Assembly: GCF_963677565.1 (NCBI RefSeq)
Contig: NZ_OY781981.1
Location: 2,405,001-2,469,000, forward strand
Length of the DNA: 64,000 nt
DNA from: an uncultured Draconibacterium sp.
GTDB taxonomy: Bacteria; Bacteroidota; Bacteroidia; Bacteroidales; Prolixibacteraceae
Direction of reading: 5' to 3'
The notes under the pieces are model-generated. The model saw nothing but the letters and a program-made list of their open reading frames with translations. It was not told the origin of the DNA and searched no databases. Positions 1 to 8,269 of this stretch are shown one piece after another. How positions within the stretch are numbered: position 1 is the first letter of the stretch; every line of letters begins with the position of its first letter. A program made the translations under genes and the position numbers.

Positions 1-708
1 AATAAACTGGTAGTTACGGGTTTTTCTCGTTGCGGGAAAGCCTCGTTGTTGGCTGGTCTCTTCGACGACAGGTTTGGAGTGGTGAGTCCGGGAGCTTCGG
101 GAAGTGGTGGTGCTGCGGTTTTTCGTTATGCTTCTTTCGGAAATAAAGCCCACCAAAAGCCGCCATATGGAAACGAATACGACTGGGGGACTTCACCGGG
201 CTGCGAGGTGTTGGGTGACCGAATCCGCCACCAGGGATATAACGCCAACACCATGCTGGCCCGTTTTCTCAATCCGGGGCGCATGTATAAAACAAACAGC
301 TATGGTTATGCAGAAAGGTTACCATACGATCATCACGAGATTGTTGCGGCTATTGCTCCTCGTGCCGTACTAATTACAACTGCTGTTGATGATTATGCGA
401 ACAATGCAGAAGGAGATGCTATTAGCTATGAAGGAGCGAAACCGATTTATGAGTTCCTTGGTGTTTCGCACCATTTAGGATTAAACATACGTACAACAGG
501 AGAAGCCGGTCCATTTGGTGGTGGACACTGGTTAAGTGATCAGCAAAAACGGAATCTGATAGCTTTTGCCAATAGCATCTTTTTTCAAAAACCTCTTTCC
601 GAAAAGTTTCAGGATGAATGCTATACCAATCCCTATTTGCCAACTTTCGACAAGTACTATGGAGGCATTCAAGAAATGATGCCTTGGCGGATAAAAGTAG
701 AAAACTGA
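1..708 (+). CDS. CE15-type glucuronoyl/acetyl esterase, 3' part (5' end outside window)
   Basis: The reading frame is open from the first base, so this is the C-terminal ~235 residues of a longer alpha/beta-hydrolase. The motif GFSRCGK (bases 19-39) matches the G-x-S-R-x-G-K nucleophile elbow of carbohydrate esterase family 15, with Ser at bases 25-27. A late GGGHWLS segment near base 520 supplies the probable catalytic His. CE15 enzymes cleave ester links between glucuronic acid on xylan and lignin; related bacterial members act on other sugar esters. The signal peptide cannot be seen. The stop is a TGA about 40 bp before the convergent secreted-protein gene. The family call is strong; the exact substrate is unknown. 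Confidence 0.82.
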   Translation, partial: NKLVVTGFSRCGKASLLAGLFDDRFGVVSPGASGSGGAAVFRYASFGNKAHQKPPYGNEYDWGTSPGCEVLGDRIRHQGYNANTMLARFLNPGRMYKTNSYGYAERLPYDHHEIVAAIAPRAVLITTAVDDYANNAEGDAISYEGAKPIYEFLGVSHHLGLNIRTTGEAGPFGGGHWLSDQQKRNLIAFANSIFFQKPLSEKFQDECYTNPYLPTFDKYYGGIQEMMPWRIKVEN

Positions 709-748
709 TAACTGGCTTTGCCTATCTCTCCATCAAAATGGCTAATAA

Positions 749-1240
749 TTATTCAGGAGTCGAATCGTTGGCTTCTTCTACTTTCTGGCGTTTAAAAATA
801 TAACGTGTAATAAAAATACCATTAGTATCATCAGCACCTCCGTAGCTTTCAACACCTGTATTTACAAAAGCCAGTTCCCAGCCCTGATTCATCATGTCGT
901 TAATTTTAGATGTCAGCAATGCATCGTTCGAAGCAATGTTCTGAAAGCGGATACCTGCAACGTTAAAAAAGTTAAGCAATTTGGTTTCGTCGTAATCCTT
1001 GATACGGATTTCGTCCCGGTCGCTTTTGTTGCGGTCGCCGTTTTCTGCGGTTTGCCTTGTGGTGAATTCTTTGTAATCTACCTCTGCGTCAGTAGAAATT
1101 AATCTTGAACGGCCAACACCACTCGGGATGATCGATTCGATAGTGGTAACTATTTTTACCTCGTATTGCGGAGTTTCCTGCCCGGTTGCTGCCGGCGCTA
1201 AAACTAACGCCAAAAGGATGAACATAAGTACCTGTTTCAT
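749..1240 (-). CDS. Secreted small protein, DUF4177-like, paralogue 1
   Basis: This 163-residue protein opens with a signal peptide (MKQVLMFILLALVLAPAATG), so it is exported. The mature part ends with a GWELAFVNTGVES segment followed by an ITRYIFKR strand, which resembles the GWEL core of DUF4177-type small proteins; this assignment is a motif-level guess. It is clearly homologous to the next gene (1289-1813): both share VPSG/IPSG-x-GRSR, IRIK-x-Y-ETKLLN, GIRFQNI-SNDAL-TSKIND and the GWEL block. The two lie head to tail on the minus strand and probably form one unit. Function is unknown. Confidence 0.75.
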   Translation of the reverse strand: MKQVLMFILLALVLAPAATGQETPQYEVKIVTTIESIIPSGVGRSRLISTDAEVDYKEFTTRQTAENGDRNKSDRDEIRIKDYDETKLLNFFNVAGIRFQNIASNDALLTSKINDMMNQGWELAFVNTGVESYGGADDTNGIFITRYIFKRQKVEEANDSTPE

Positions 1241-1288
1241 TTTATTATAAGTTTTTGTGATTTATAACTGTTTTGGAATGATGAGATC

Positions 1289-1813
1289 TTATTCTTTAAT
1301 CTCTTTTCTGAAATAATATCTTGTTAGAAATAATCCGTTCGGATCGTTAGCACTTTCGCTGTCGTCATCAAGCAATGCTTTGAAAATTTCTTTCTTAACA
1401 CTGGCATTGGCCATTTTGCTTTCAACGCCTGTTTTTACATCATACAATTCCCAGCCGTTGGCAAGCATGTCGTTAATTTTTGAAGTAATCAGTGCATCGT
1501 TTGATACAATATTCTGAAACCGAATCCCTCCTTCGTTGTATAAGTTCAGTAACTTGGTTTCTTCATACTCCTTAATGCGAATGTTGTTTCGTTTGCTTTT
1601 GTTTTTGTCCTTTTTGGCAGCCGTTTGTTGTGAAGTGAAATCCTCGTAATTTACTTCTACCACCGGTGAAATCATTCGCGATCTTCCCAGCCCACTTGGA
1701 ACAAGCGATTCAATGCAAGTAACGATTTGAATGTCGTAATTTGGTTGTTGCGCATGTGCCAGAATTGGGAAACAAAAAAGAACCATTAATGCAATTCGAA
1801 TTTTGAGGTGCAT
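1289..1813 (-). CDS. Secreted small protein, DUF4177-like, paralogue 2
   Basis: I start this gene at the ATG at 1813, which begins a clean signal peptide (MHLKIRIALMVLFCFPILAHA) and gives 174 residues; an in-frame ATG ten codons upstream is possible. It aligns over its whole length with the downstream gene at 749-1240 but carries an extra insert of about 20 residues (around KEIFKALLDDDSES) before the terminal TRYYF strand. A CAAATATA sequence at 1841-1848 reads as TATATTTG on the minus strand and could be the -7 box. Function is unknown; the pair looks like a recent tandem duplication. Confidence 0.75.
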   Translation of the reverse strand: MHLKIRIALMVLFCFPILAHAQQPNYDIQIVTCIESLVPSGLGRSRMISPVVEVNYEDFTSQQTAAKKDKNKSKRNNIRIKEYEETKLLNLYNEGGIRFQNIVSNDALITSKINDMLANGWELYDVKTGVESKMANASVKKEIFKALLDDDSESANDPNGLFLTRYYFRKEIKE

Positions 1814-1999
1814 ATTATGATGAATTATGTTTAGCAAAGGCAAATATACCCAAATCTTTTATTTCACATAAAGTAGAGGACTAAAATATATGGAGCAGCT
1901 TTTGTATTGAGTTATTCACCAACCGTTGTGGAATCAAATTGTCAATACTGGCGGGGAGCATTGAGAATTTTTTCTATCTTTCCGCAACAAAACTCAATT

Positions 2000-4189
2000 A
2001 TGGCAAAGTTCCCGTTTTATCAACAATTTGATGCAATGGATTGCGGCCCTACCTGCTTGCGTATGGTGGCCAAATATTACGGGAAACATTATACCACCGA
2101 ATTTCTTCGCGAAAACTCTTATATCACCCGGGAGGGTGTATCATTATTGGGAATCAGCGATGCTGCCGAAGCGATCGGGATGCGCTCGATGGGAGTGAAA
2201 ATCACTTTTCAGCAATTAAAGAACGAAGCACCACTTCCTTGTATCGTACATTGGGGACAGGAACATTTTGTTGTTGTTCATCAGTTTAAAAAAGGGAAAG
2301 TTTGTGTGGCAGACCCGGCTTTTGGGCGGATTGAATATTCGGAAAAAGAGTTTTGCGAAAAATGGATTTCTACAGTTTCTGGCGGTGAGGAAAAAGGAAT
2401 TTGCCTGCTTCTGCAGCCAACTCCCGATTTTTACCAAAGCGAAGACGATAAGGTAAAACGTACCGGTTTTCAGTTCGTTTTCAATTACCTGAAACCATAC
2501 AAGAAGCTGGTAATCCAGTTAATTCTGGGTTTCTTTCTGGGAAGTTGTATTCAGCTGGTATTGCCATTTTTAACGCAAAGTGTAGTTGATATTGGTATTA
2601 ATAACCAGGACATTGGTTTTATCTATCTTGTTCTAATTGCCCAACTCGTTTTATTCATCAGCCGGATGTCGGTTGAGTTTATCCGCTCGTGGATATTGCT
2701 GCATATAAGTACTCGGATAAATATTTCCATTATCTCCGATTTCCTCATTAAATTGATGAAATTGCCGCTGGGTTTTTTCGATTCGAAAATGATCGGCGAC
2801 ATTTTACAGCGTATTGAAGATCACGACAGAATTGAGCGTTTTTTAACGGCACAATCGATAGGAGTTTTGTTCTCGGTTTTTAGTCTGGTGGTTTTTGCCA
2901 TTGTGTTGGCCATTTATAGTTGGACTGTATTTTTGATTTTCATTATTGGTTCGGCCTTGTATTTTGTGTGGATTTATGTTTTTATGAAACGCCGGCGCGA
3001 GCTCGATTTCAAACGTTTTAATAAACTATCGGAAAATCAGAGCAAACTCATTCAGATTATTAACGGAATGCAGGAGATAAAACTGAACAACTACGAAAAG
3101 CAGAAACGCTGGGAGTGGGAGCGTGTTCAGGCCGGGCTGTTCAAAGTGAGTGTAAAAAGCCTTTCATTGCAGCAATACCAGGATGCCGGTTCGGTATTTA
3201 TTAATGAAACAAAAAATATTCTCATCATAATTATTTCAGCCACGGCCGTTGTAAATGGCGAATTAACACTTGGTATGATGCTGGCTATACAATATATAAT
3301 AGGGCAGCTAAATACTCCGTTGCGCCAGTTGATTAATTTTATGCACACTGCGCAGGATGCAAAAATCAGTTTGGAGCGCCTCGCAGAGATACACGAGAAA
3401 AAAGATGAGAGTGAAGCCGGTAAATCGTATGTGAGAAATCTGCCTGAAAATAAAGGAATAGCCGTTAACGATTTGGTTTTTCAGTATGAAGGACCGCGTT
3501 CTCCAAAGGTTTTAAATAATATCAATCTCGAAATTCCGGAAAAGAAAACAACTGCAATCGTGGGAACCAGCGGAAGCGGAAAAACCACACTGATAAAATT
3601 GTTGCTGGGCTTTTATCCGCCTGTTGCAGGCGATATTAAAATTGGTGGAACACGTTTGGCGAACTATTCTCCGCAAATGTGGCGCGATAACTGTGGAGTG
3701 GTAATGCAGGATGGTTTTATCTTTTCCGACAGCATTGCAAAAAATATTGTGGTGAATGACGAACTCGTTGACCAGGAGCGTTTGCTGAATGCCGTGAAGA
3801 TGGCCAATATTCAGGATTATATTGAAGCGTTACCATTGAGCTATAATACAAAAATCGGTCAGGAAGGTGTTGGATTGAGTCAGGGACAGAAACAAAGGAT
3901 ACTGATTGCGCGTGCTATTTATAAATCGCCGGAGTATCTGTTTTTCGATGAGGCCACAAATGCGCTTGATGCCAACAACGAGAAAATGATCATGGAAAAT
4001 ATGGACAAGTTCTCGGCAGGAAAAACTGTAGTAGTTGTGGCGCACCGTTTAAGTACGGTGAAAAATGCCGACCAAATTGTGGTGCTCGATACAGGTGAAA
4101 TTGTTGAACGCGGAACGCACGAGGAGCTGATTGCAAAACAAGGGAAATATTATCAACTGGTTAAAAATCAATTGGAACTGGGAAATTGA
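2000..4189 (+). CDS. Peptidase C39-containing ABC exporter (bacteriocin/peptide secretion type)
   Basis: A 729-residue three-domain exporter. Residues ~1-125 are a C39 cysteine peptidase with Cys15 in the DCGPTCL motif, His89 (QEHFVVV) and Asp105 (VADP), all catalytic positions present. Residues ~160-450 hold the membrane domain. The ATPase follows with Walker A GTSGSGKTT near residue 520, signature LSQGQKQRI and Walker B LFFDEATNALD. Proteins of this kind cut a double-glycine leader from a peptide and export it in one step. I chose the ATG at 2000 because the C39 domain starts there; the in-frame extension from 1907 looks non-coding. It is followed six bases later by its HlyD adaptor. No substrate peptide gene is visible next to it. 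Confidence 0.93.
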   Translation: MAKFPFYQQFDAMDCGPTCLRMVAKYYGKHYTTEFLRENSYITREGVSLLGISDAAEAIGMRSMGVKITFQQLKNEAPLPCIVHWGQEHFVVVHQFKKGKVCVADPAFGRIEYSEKEFCEKWISTVSGGEEKGICLLLQPTPDFYQSEDDKVKRTGFQFVFNYLKPYKKLVIQLILGFFLGSCIQLVLPFLTQSVVDIGINNQDIGFIYLVLIAQLVLFISRMSVEFIRSWILLHISTRINISIISDFLIKLMKLPLGFFDSKMIGDILQRIEDHDRIERFLTAQSIGVLFSVFSLVVFAIVLAIYSWTVFLIFIIGSALYFVWIYVFMKRRRELDFKRFNKLSENQSKLIQIINGMQEIKLNNYEKQKRWEWERVQAGLFKVSVKSLSLQQYQDAGSVFINETKNILIIIISATAVVNGELTLGMMLAIQYIIGQLNTPLRQLINFMHTAQDAKISLERLAEIHEKKDESEAGKSYVRNLPENKGIAVNDLVFQYEGPRSPKVLNNINLEIPEKKTTAIVGTSGSGKTTLIKLLLGFYPPVAGDIKIGGTRLANYSPQMWRDNCGVVMQDGFIFSDSIAKNIVVNDELVDQERLLNAVKMANIQDYIEALPLSYNTKIGQEGVGLSQGQKQRILIARAIYKSPEYLFFDEATNALDANNEKMIMENMDKFSAGKTVVVVAHRLSTVKNADQIVVLDTGEIVERGTHEELIAKQGKYYQLVKNQLELGN

Positions 4190-4195
4190 TAACAA

Positions 4196-5500
4196 ATGGC
4201 TGACGAGCAAAATAAAATAGAAATTCGGTCCGGCGAAGTACAGGAGATACTTGGCGGAGTTCCGTCGCGCATTGTGAGGTACGGAATCCTTATGTTCGTG
4301 GCTATATTTTCGTTGATCATCATTTTTAGCTTCATCTTTTATTATCCCGATATTCTGCGTTCGAACATTGTTGTGACAACTGAAAATCCACCGGCTACAT
4401 TGGTCGCCCGTGCAACCGGTAAAATCGAAAAATTGTTTGTGGCAGATAAAGATCATGTTGAATCCGGTCAAACCATTGCCTTGATTGAAAATCCGGCAGA
4501 TTATAATGATGTGCTGGAATTGGAGCAAATGATAAATGCTGTTCAGCCGGCTTTTGATACGCTTAAATTTACTGTTTCGCAACGATTTAATAAAGGTCTG
4601 CAGTTGGGTGCAGTGCAAGAGTATTATTCGCAGTTTTTAACGCGCTACGAGGAATTGAATGAATTCTATCAACGCAACTATTATATGTTGAAAGAGGAAT
4701 CGTACAGGGAGCAGTTGAAAAATGCCCGGATTTTGTACGACCGCCTTTGGGAGCAAAAAGTTGCCATCGACAAAGAATATCAGATTAAACAACGCAATTA
4801 CGAACGCCAGAAAAAACTGCTGGCGGGCGAGGTTGTTTCTTCTACTGTTTTGGAGCAAGCAGAATCGGAAATGTTGAGTAAAAAATCGGAACTCGACGGT
4901 ATACGTTCAACATTGGCAGAAAGACAAATTGATATCAGCGAACTGGATCAGAAAATTATTGAAAACGAAAAGGAATACCACGATTATAAAATCCAATATG
5001 AATCAGCCTTGATTGAGGCTTTTAATAACTTGAAAAGCCAGGCAAGCGATTGGTTTCTAACTTATGTGTTGCGTTCGCCTATTGACGGGGTGGTTACCTT
5101 TAATAAGTTTTATGCCGAGAACCAGAATATTACCGAAGGCGACCGTGTATTAACCATTGTACCCGAAGATGTAGGCGAAGTGATAGGGAAGGTTGAACTG
5201 CCTGTTCGGGGATCGGGAAAAGTGAAAGAAGGCCTCGATGTAAACGTAAAATTCGATAATTACCCTTACATGGAGTATGGTTTGGTGCGCGGTAAAGTTA
5301 AAAGTGTTTCGCTGGTTCCTGAAGACAGTTTTTATATGGTTGAAATCGTATTCCCTAATGGTTTGGTTACCAATTACGATAACGAGTTGCAAATGCAAAG
5401 TCAGTTGATGGGGCAGGCCGAAATTATTACCGAAGACCTGCGTTTGATTCAACGCATTTTTAATCCTTTAAAATCGCTCTGGAAAGAAAGGGTGAAGTAA
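4196..5500 (+). CDS. HlyD-family periplasmic adaptor of the C39 exporter
   Basis: This 434-residue protein has a short cytoplasmic N-terminus, one membrane segment at about residues 28-50 (MFVAIFSLIIIFSFIF), a lipoyl-like half (ATLVARATGKIEKLFV), a long charged coiled coil from about residue 100 to 270, and the second lipoyl/beta-barrel part (SPIDGVVTFNKFYAENQNI). That is the layout of type I secretion membrane-fusion proteins. It starts six bases after the exporter's stop, so the two are cotranscribed and should form the inner-membrane and periplasmic parts of one export machine, with a TolC-like outer-membrane protein encoded elsewhere. Confidence 0.92.
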   Translation: MADEQNKIEIRSGEVQEILGGVPSRIVRYGILMFVAIFSLIIIFSFIFYYPDILRSNIVVTTENPPATLVARATGKIEKLFVADKDHVESGQTIALIENPADYNDVLELEQMINAVQPAFDTLKFTVSQRFNKGLQLGAVQEYYSQFLTRYEELNEFYQRNYYMLKEESYREQLKNARILYDRLWEQKVAIDKEYQIKQRNYERQKKLLAGEVVSSTVLEQAESEMLSKKSELDGIRSTLAERQIDISELDQKIIENEKEYHDYKIQYESALIEAFNNLKSQASDWFLTYVLRSPIDGVVTFNKFYAENQNITEGDRVLTIVPEDVGEVIGKVELPVRGSGKVKEGLDVNVKFDNYPYMEYGLVRGKVKSVSLVPEDSFYMVEIVFPNGLVTNYDNELQMQSQLMGQAEIITEDLRLIQRIFNPLKSLWKERVK

Positions 5501-5510
5501 TACTTGTTTT

Positions 5511-5524
5511 AGTTGACAGTTGAC
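5511..5524. repeat. Two-unit heptamer repeat (AGTTGAC x2)
   Basis: Two exact tandem copies of AGTTGAC lie in the short gap between the convergent HlyD and cyclase genes. Alone this would be trivial, but it shares the 7-bp period seen in longer arrays at six other intergenic sites in the window. Confidence 0.4.
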
Positions 5525-5587
5525 AAAATCCAATAGGTAAATTCAATTGGAAAGGACTGATTTTATGGAACACGTTTTTCTCAGGAT

Positions 5588-6706
5588 TTATGGCGATTTT
5601 TGACGACGTTTAAACTTTATTCCGTTAGTGTTTGACGAAATCAGGTTGCTTAAATCATCTTTCTTTAGGCTGTAAAGCTTTACTTTGGTTGCTTTTCCTG
5701 TTGGCACCGTTTCTTCAACAAAAGCAGCCTCTATTCCTCCCAGGTTCTCTACATGTTTTAATAAATCGCCGGATACCAGTAAGTTTTTATTCAGTCGTTT
5801 GCAGTCGCCTTGAATACGTGCGGTAGTATTCAGTACATCGCCAATATAAACAATCTCTTTCCGATAGCTTCCAATCCATGAAACTACTACTTTTCCTCCG
5901 TGTAAAGCCGCCCTAAAATAGGGCACAAAACCGTAGGTCTTCATGTACTCTTCCTTTTTGTTTTGTAGTACTTCCCTCATTTGGAAAACACAATGTATCA
6001 TATTGTTATCTTTTAGAGCTTTCCGATAAGGCCAGCTTATAACTATTTCGTCACCAACATATTGGTATATTTGTGCTCCAGTCTTATTTATTACTTCTGT
6101 AATATCGGAATAGTATTCTTTTAAGAATGCTGCATATTGTACATTTCCGAGTATTTCGGCAATTGAAGTAGAACCTTTAAGGTCGGCAAAACAAAATACT
6201 CTTTCCACTTCAAGCGGTGTATTGTAACGGCCCAGCACAAAATTAAGCAAATCGCCTTTGCGGTGCAGACTTCCAATCTGACCAATGGCGATTACAATAA
6301 GTATTAGCGGGAAAATGGTTAGCAGGTTAACAAAATAGGTATAGTTGGTGAAATAATATCGGAACTGTAATCGGAAAGGGTATTGCTGATTTAACAGGAA
6401 CCAAATTCCATTTACCACAAGTAGAATAACCGAAATTATAGCCGTGTAAATTACCGCTTTGATCAGAAGACTTACAATAAATTTTTTTTGGTTGACCTTT
6501 CTGTTTAAAATCTGACCGGCATAAGTAACTAAAGTTAAAAACAATATTCCGCTAATAACAGCTCTGATTAATAGGGGAATAAAAACCTGCTGATCTGCTG
6601 TTCCCAGTTTCGCATAATATTCAGCAATGGCATAAATAGCACCCGAAAGAAAGCCTAATAATGCCAGGTAAAGGTTCTTTTTATAACTACCGATTTTAAA
6701 ATGCAT
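5588..6706 (-). CDS. Membrane-bound class III adenylate/guanylate cyclase
   Basis: The N-terminal ~165 residues are hydrophobic with roughly four to five membrane segments. The C-terminal half is a class III cyclase catalytic domain: FADLKGSTSIAE carries the first metal Asp, QYVGDEIVISW the second, and the IVYIGDVLNTTARIQ segment the purine-recognition Asp and the Asn/Arg pair of the transition-state region. It should make cAMP or cGMP from the nucleotide triphosphate at the inner face of the membrane. I prefer the ATG at 6706 (372 residues); an in-frame ATG ten codons upstream is possible. Convergent with the HlyD gene. Substrate (ATP or GTP) cannot be decided from the sequence alone. Confidence 0.88.
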   Translation of the reverse strand: MHFKIGSYKKNLYLALLGFLSGAIYAIAEYYAKLGTADQQVFIPLLIRAVISGILFLTLVTYAGQILNRKVNQKKFIVSLLIKAVIYTAIISVILLVVNGIWFLLNQQYPFRLQFRYYFTNYTYFVNLLTIFPLILIVIAIGQIGSLHRKGDLLNFVLGRYNTPLEVERVFCFADLKGSTSIAEILGNVQYAAFLKEYYSDITEVINKTGAQIYQYVGDEIVISWPYRKALKDNNMIHCVFQMREVLQNKKEEYMKTYGFVPYFRAALHGGKVVVSWIGSYRKEIVYIGDVLNTTARIQGDCKRLNKNLLVSGDLLKHVENLGGIEAAFVEETVPTGKATKVKLYSLKKDDLSNLISSNTNGIKFKRRQKSP

Positions 6707-7002
6707 TGGAATTTGTTTTTCTATGCAGACTACCAATCAATTAAAATTACGTATAAAATTTTATACTTCGCGAATGTTGAGTATGAAGAACATTTAACTA
6801 CATCCTTTTATCCTTTTGTGGAAAAATGCATTGGTATGGTGCGTTCCCCAATAATTTGACGAAATATATTGTATTTAAAGAGTCACTTTGTCTGGCAGAA
6901 TTACAATTCGTTTCCCGTTTAAATTTAACAGGAATAATTAACTCAAATGAAAGTGTTGCGTTATAAAAACAGTCAGCAACCGTTATTCTGCGTGGGCACT
7001 TT

Positions 7003-7037
7003 CTTCTTTACTGCTGCTTCCCGCTTCAAACTTCTCT
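7003..7037. repeat. Heptamer-periodic array, CTTC-type
   Basis: Reading from 7003 in steps of seven gives CTTCTTT, ACTGCTG, CTTCCCG, CTTCAAA, CTTCTCT: four of five units begin with CTTC in phase. It lies about 50 bp upstream of the first rpsL promoter and is the same kind of sequence as the clearer array at 34802-34857. Confidence 0.4.
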
Positions 7038-7087
7038 TTCTCAATTCCTTTCAACTTTAATTTTTTCAAAAAAAAGGTAGAAACTTA

Positions 7088-7116
7088 TTGTTCTTAAATA
7101 ATAATTCGTACTTTTG
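7088..7116 (+). promoter_or_regulatory. Promoter P1 of the ribosomal supercluster
   Basis: TTG at 7088-7090 and TACTTTTG at 7109-7116, 18 bases apart, match the Bacteroidota housekeeping promoter (-33 TTG, -7 TAnnTTTG). Transcription would start about 120 bases before rpsL. Confidence 0.7.
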
Positions 7117-7161
7117 CGAGCCGTTTTTAGGGGAAAAGTGTGCTTTTTCGTCTCGAAACGA

Positions 7162-7191
7162 TTGATAATTAAGGATTTTTGCATAATTTTG
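7162..7191 (+). promoter_or_regulatory. Promoter P2 of the ribosomal supercluster
   Basis: TTG at 7162-7164 and TAATTTTG at 7184-7191, 19 bases apart, give a second full match to the Bacteroidota consensus, about 50 bases before the rpsL start. Two tandem promoters fit the need for high output. Confidence 0.7.
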
Positions 7192-7239
7192 CAGTCCATT
7201 TTGGATAATGATTATTAACTATATAAAAAACAGGTAGTT

Positions 7240-7614
7240 ATGCCAACTATTCAACAGTTAGTTAGAAAAGGAAGACAAACTAAAGTTGAGAAAAGTAAAT
7301 CTCCGGCTTTAGATTCATGCCCACAACGTCGTGGAGTATGTGTTCGTGTTTATACCACTACGCCAAAGAAACCAAACTCGGCAATGCGTAAAGTTGCAAG
7401 GGTAAGGTTAACCAATGGTAAAGAGGTGAATGCTTACATTCCTGGTGAAGGTCATAACCTTCAGGAGCACTCAATTGTGCTTGTTCGTGGAGGTAGAGTG
7501 AAAGACCTTCCGGGTGTACGTTATCACTTAATTCGCGGTGCGCTGGATACTGCGGGTGTTGAAGGACGTTTACAACGTCGTTCGAAATATGGTGCGAAAA
7601 AACCGAAAAAATAA
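7240..7614 (+). CDS. rpsL: 30S ribosomal protein S12
   Basis: The 124-residue product is a full-length S12 (uS12), recognised by its start MPTIQQLVRKGR, the KKPNSAMRKVARVRLTNG core and the GGRVKDLPGVRYHLIRG loop that contacts the decoding centre. It is the first gene of the 32-gene ribosomal supercluster, directly behind promoters P1 and P2. The decoding-loop lysines (TTPKKPNSA and GRVKDLPG) are present, so the sequence looks streptomycin-sensitive by known resistance positions. A structured 135-base gap separates it from rpsG. Confidence 0.98.
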   Translation: MPTIQQLVRKGRQTKVEKSKSPALDSCPQRRGVCVRVYTTTPKKPNSAMRKVARVRLTNGKEVNAYIPGEGHNLQEHSIVLVRGGRVKDLPGVRYHLIRGALDTAGVEGRLQRRSKYGAKKPKK

Positions 7615-7657
7615 GAAAGTAAAAAAGAGTAATTAACTACGTTATTTTCAGTGGTTT

Positions 7658-7721
7658 GGTTGAGTAAGGAATTCTCTCTGTTGTCTTCCGGAGATGAACT
7701 GAAGACCGCCTTAGGGCAACC
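7658..7721 (+). promoter_or_regulatory. Structured rpsL-rpsG intercistronic RNA, candidate S7 regulatory site
   Basis: Three nested pairings can form in this gap: GGTTG (7658-7662) with CAACC (7717-7721), TAAGG (7665-7669) with CCTTA (7709-7713), and GTCTTC (7683-7688) with GAAGAC (7701-7706) closing a 12-base loop. In E. coli the same gap carries the binding site through which S7 represses its own translation. That this element does the same is inference from position and foldability. Confidence 0.5.
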
Positions 7722-7749
7722 GATTTAAATAACACTAAAAAGTTTTAAA

Positions 7750-8226
7750 ATGAGAAAGTCGAAACCAAAGAAGAGGATCCTTTTACCGGATCCAAAATTC
7801 AACGACACTTTAGTAACCAGGTTTGTGAATGACCTAATGGTTGACGGAAAAAAATCAACAGCCTACACAGTATTCTACGAGGCTATTGATATGGTAGAAA
7901 AAAGAATGAAAGATACTGAGTTGTCTCCTCTTGATGTTTGGAAAAAAGCATTAGAGAACATTACTCCAAATGTTGAAGTAAAGAGTCGCCGTGTTGGTGG
8001 TGCTACTTTCCAGGTTCCGATGGAAGTTCGTCCGGAAAGAAAAAACGCCATCAGTATCAAGAATATGATTTTGTTTGCCCGTAAACGTTCGGGAAGATCT
8101 ATGGCCGATAAATTATCCGCTGAGATCATTGCTGCTTTCAACGAAGAAGGTGGTGCATACAAAAGGAAAGAAGATACACACAGAATGGCAGAAGCTAACC
8201 GTGCATTCGCACACTTCAGATTCTAG
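7750..8226 (+). CDS. rpsG: 30S ribosomal protein S7
   Basis: A 158-residue S7 (uS7), the assembly initiator of the 30S head. The start MRKSKPKKRILLPDPKF, the NVEVKSRRVGGATFQVP core and the EANRAFAHFRF C-terminus are typical. It lies 135 bases behind rpsL, the only large gap in this part of the operon, and 43 bases before fusA. In enterobacteria S7 is the regulator of the str operon; the structured gap upstream (7658-7721) is a candidate target here. Confidence 0.98.
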   Translation: MRKSKPKKRILLPDPKFNDTLVTRFVNDLMVDGKKSTAYTVFYEAIDMVEKRMKDTELSPLDVWKKALENITPNVEVKSRRVGGATFQVPMEVRPERKNAISIKNMILFARKRSGRSMADKLSAEIIAAFNEEGGAYKRKEDTHRMAEANRAFAHFRF

Positions 8227-8269
8227 TTTATAGTTTAGTAAAATTGGTAATAGAAAATAGGTTTAAAAA

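Larger units (their letters stand above)
6737..7239. other. 503-bp divergent intergenic region before the ribosomal cluster
   Basis: No gene is visible here. It separates the minus-strand cyclase from rpsL. The left half (6737-7000) shows nothing I can interpret. The right half holds a heptamer array (7003-7037) and two tandem promoters (7088-7191). Confidence 0.6.

Noticed and set aside
1907..1999. N-terminal extension of the C39 exporter
   Set aside because: C39 peptidase domains begin a few residues before the DCGPTCL motif; the added 31 residues have no domain character.
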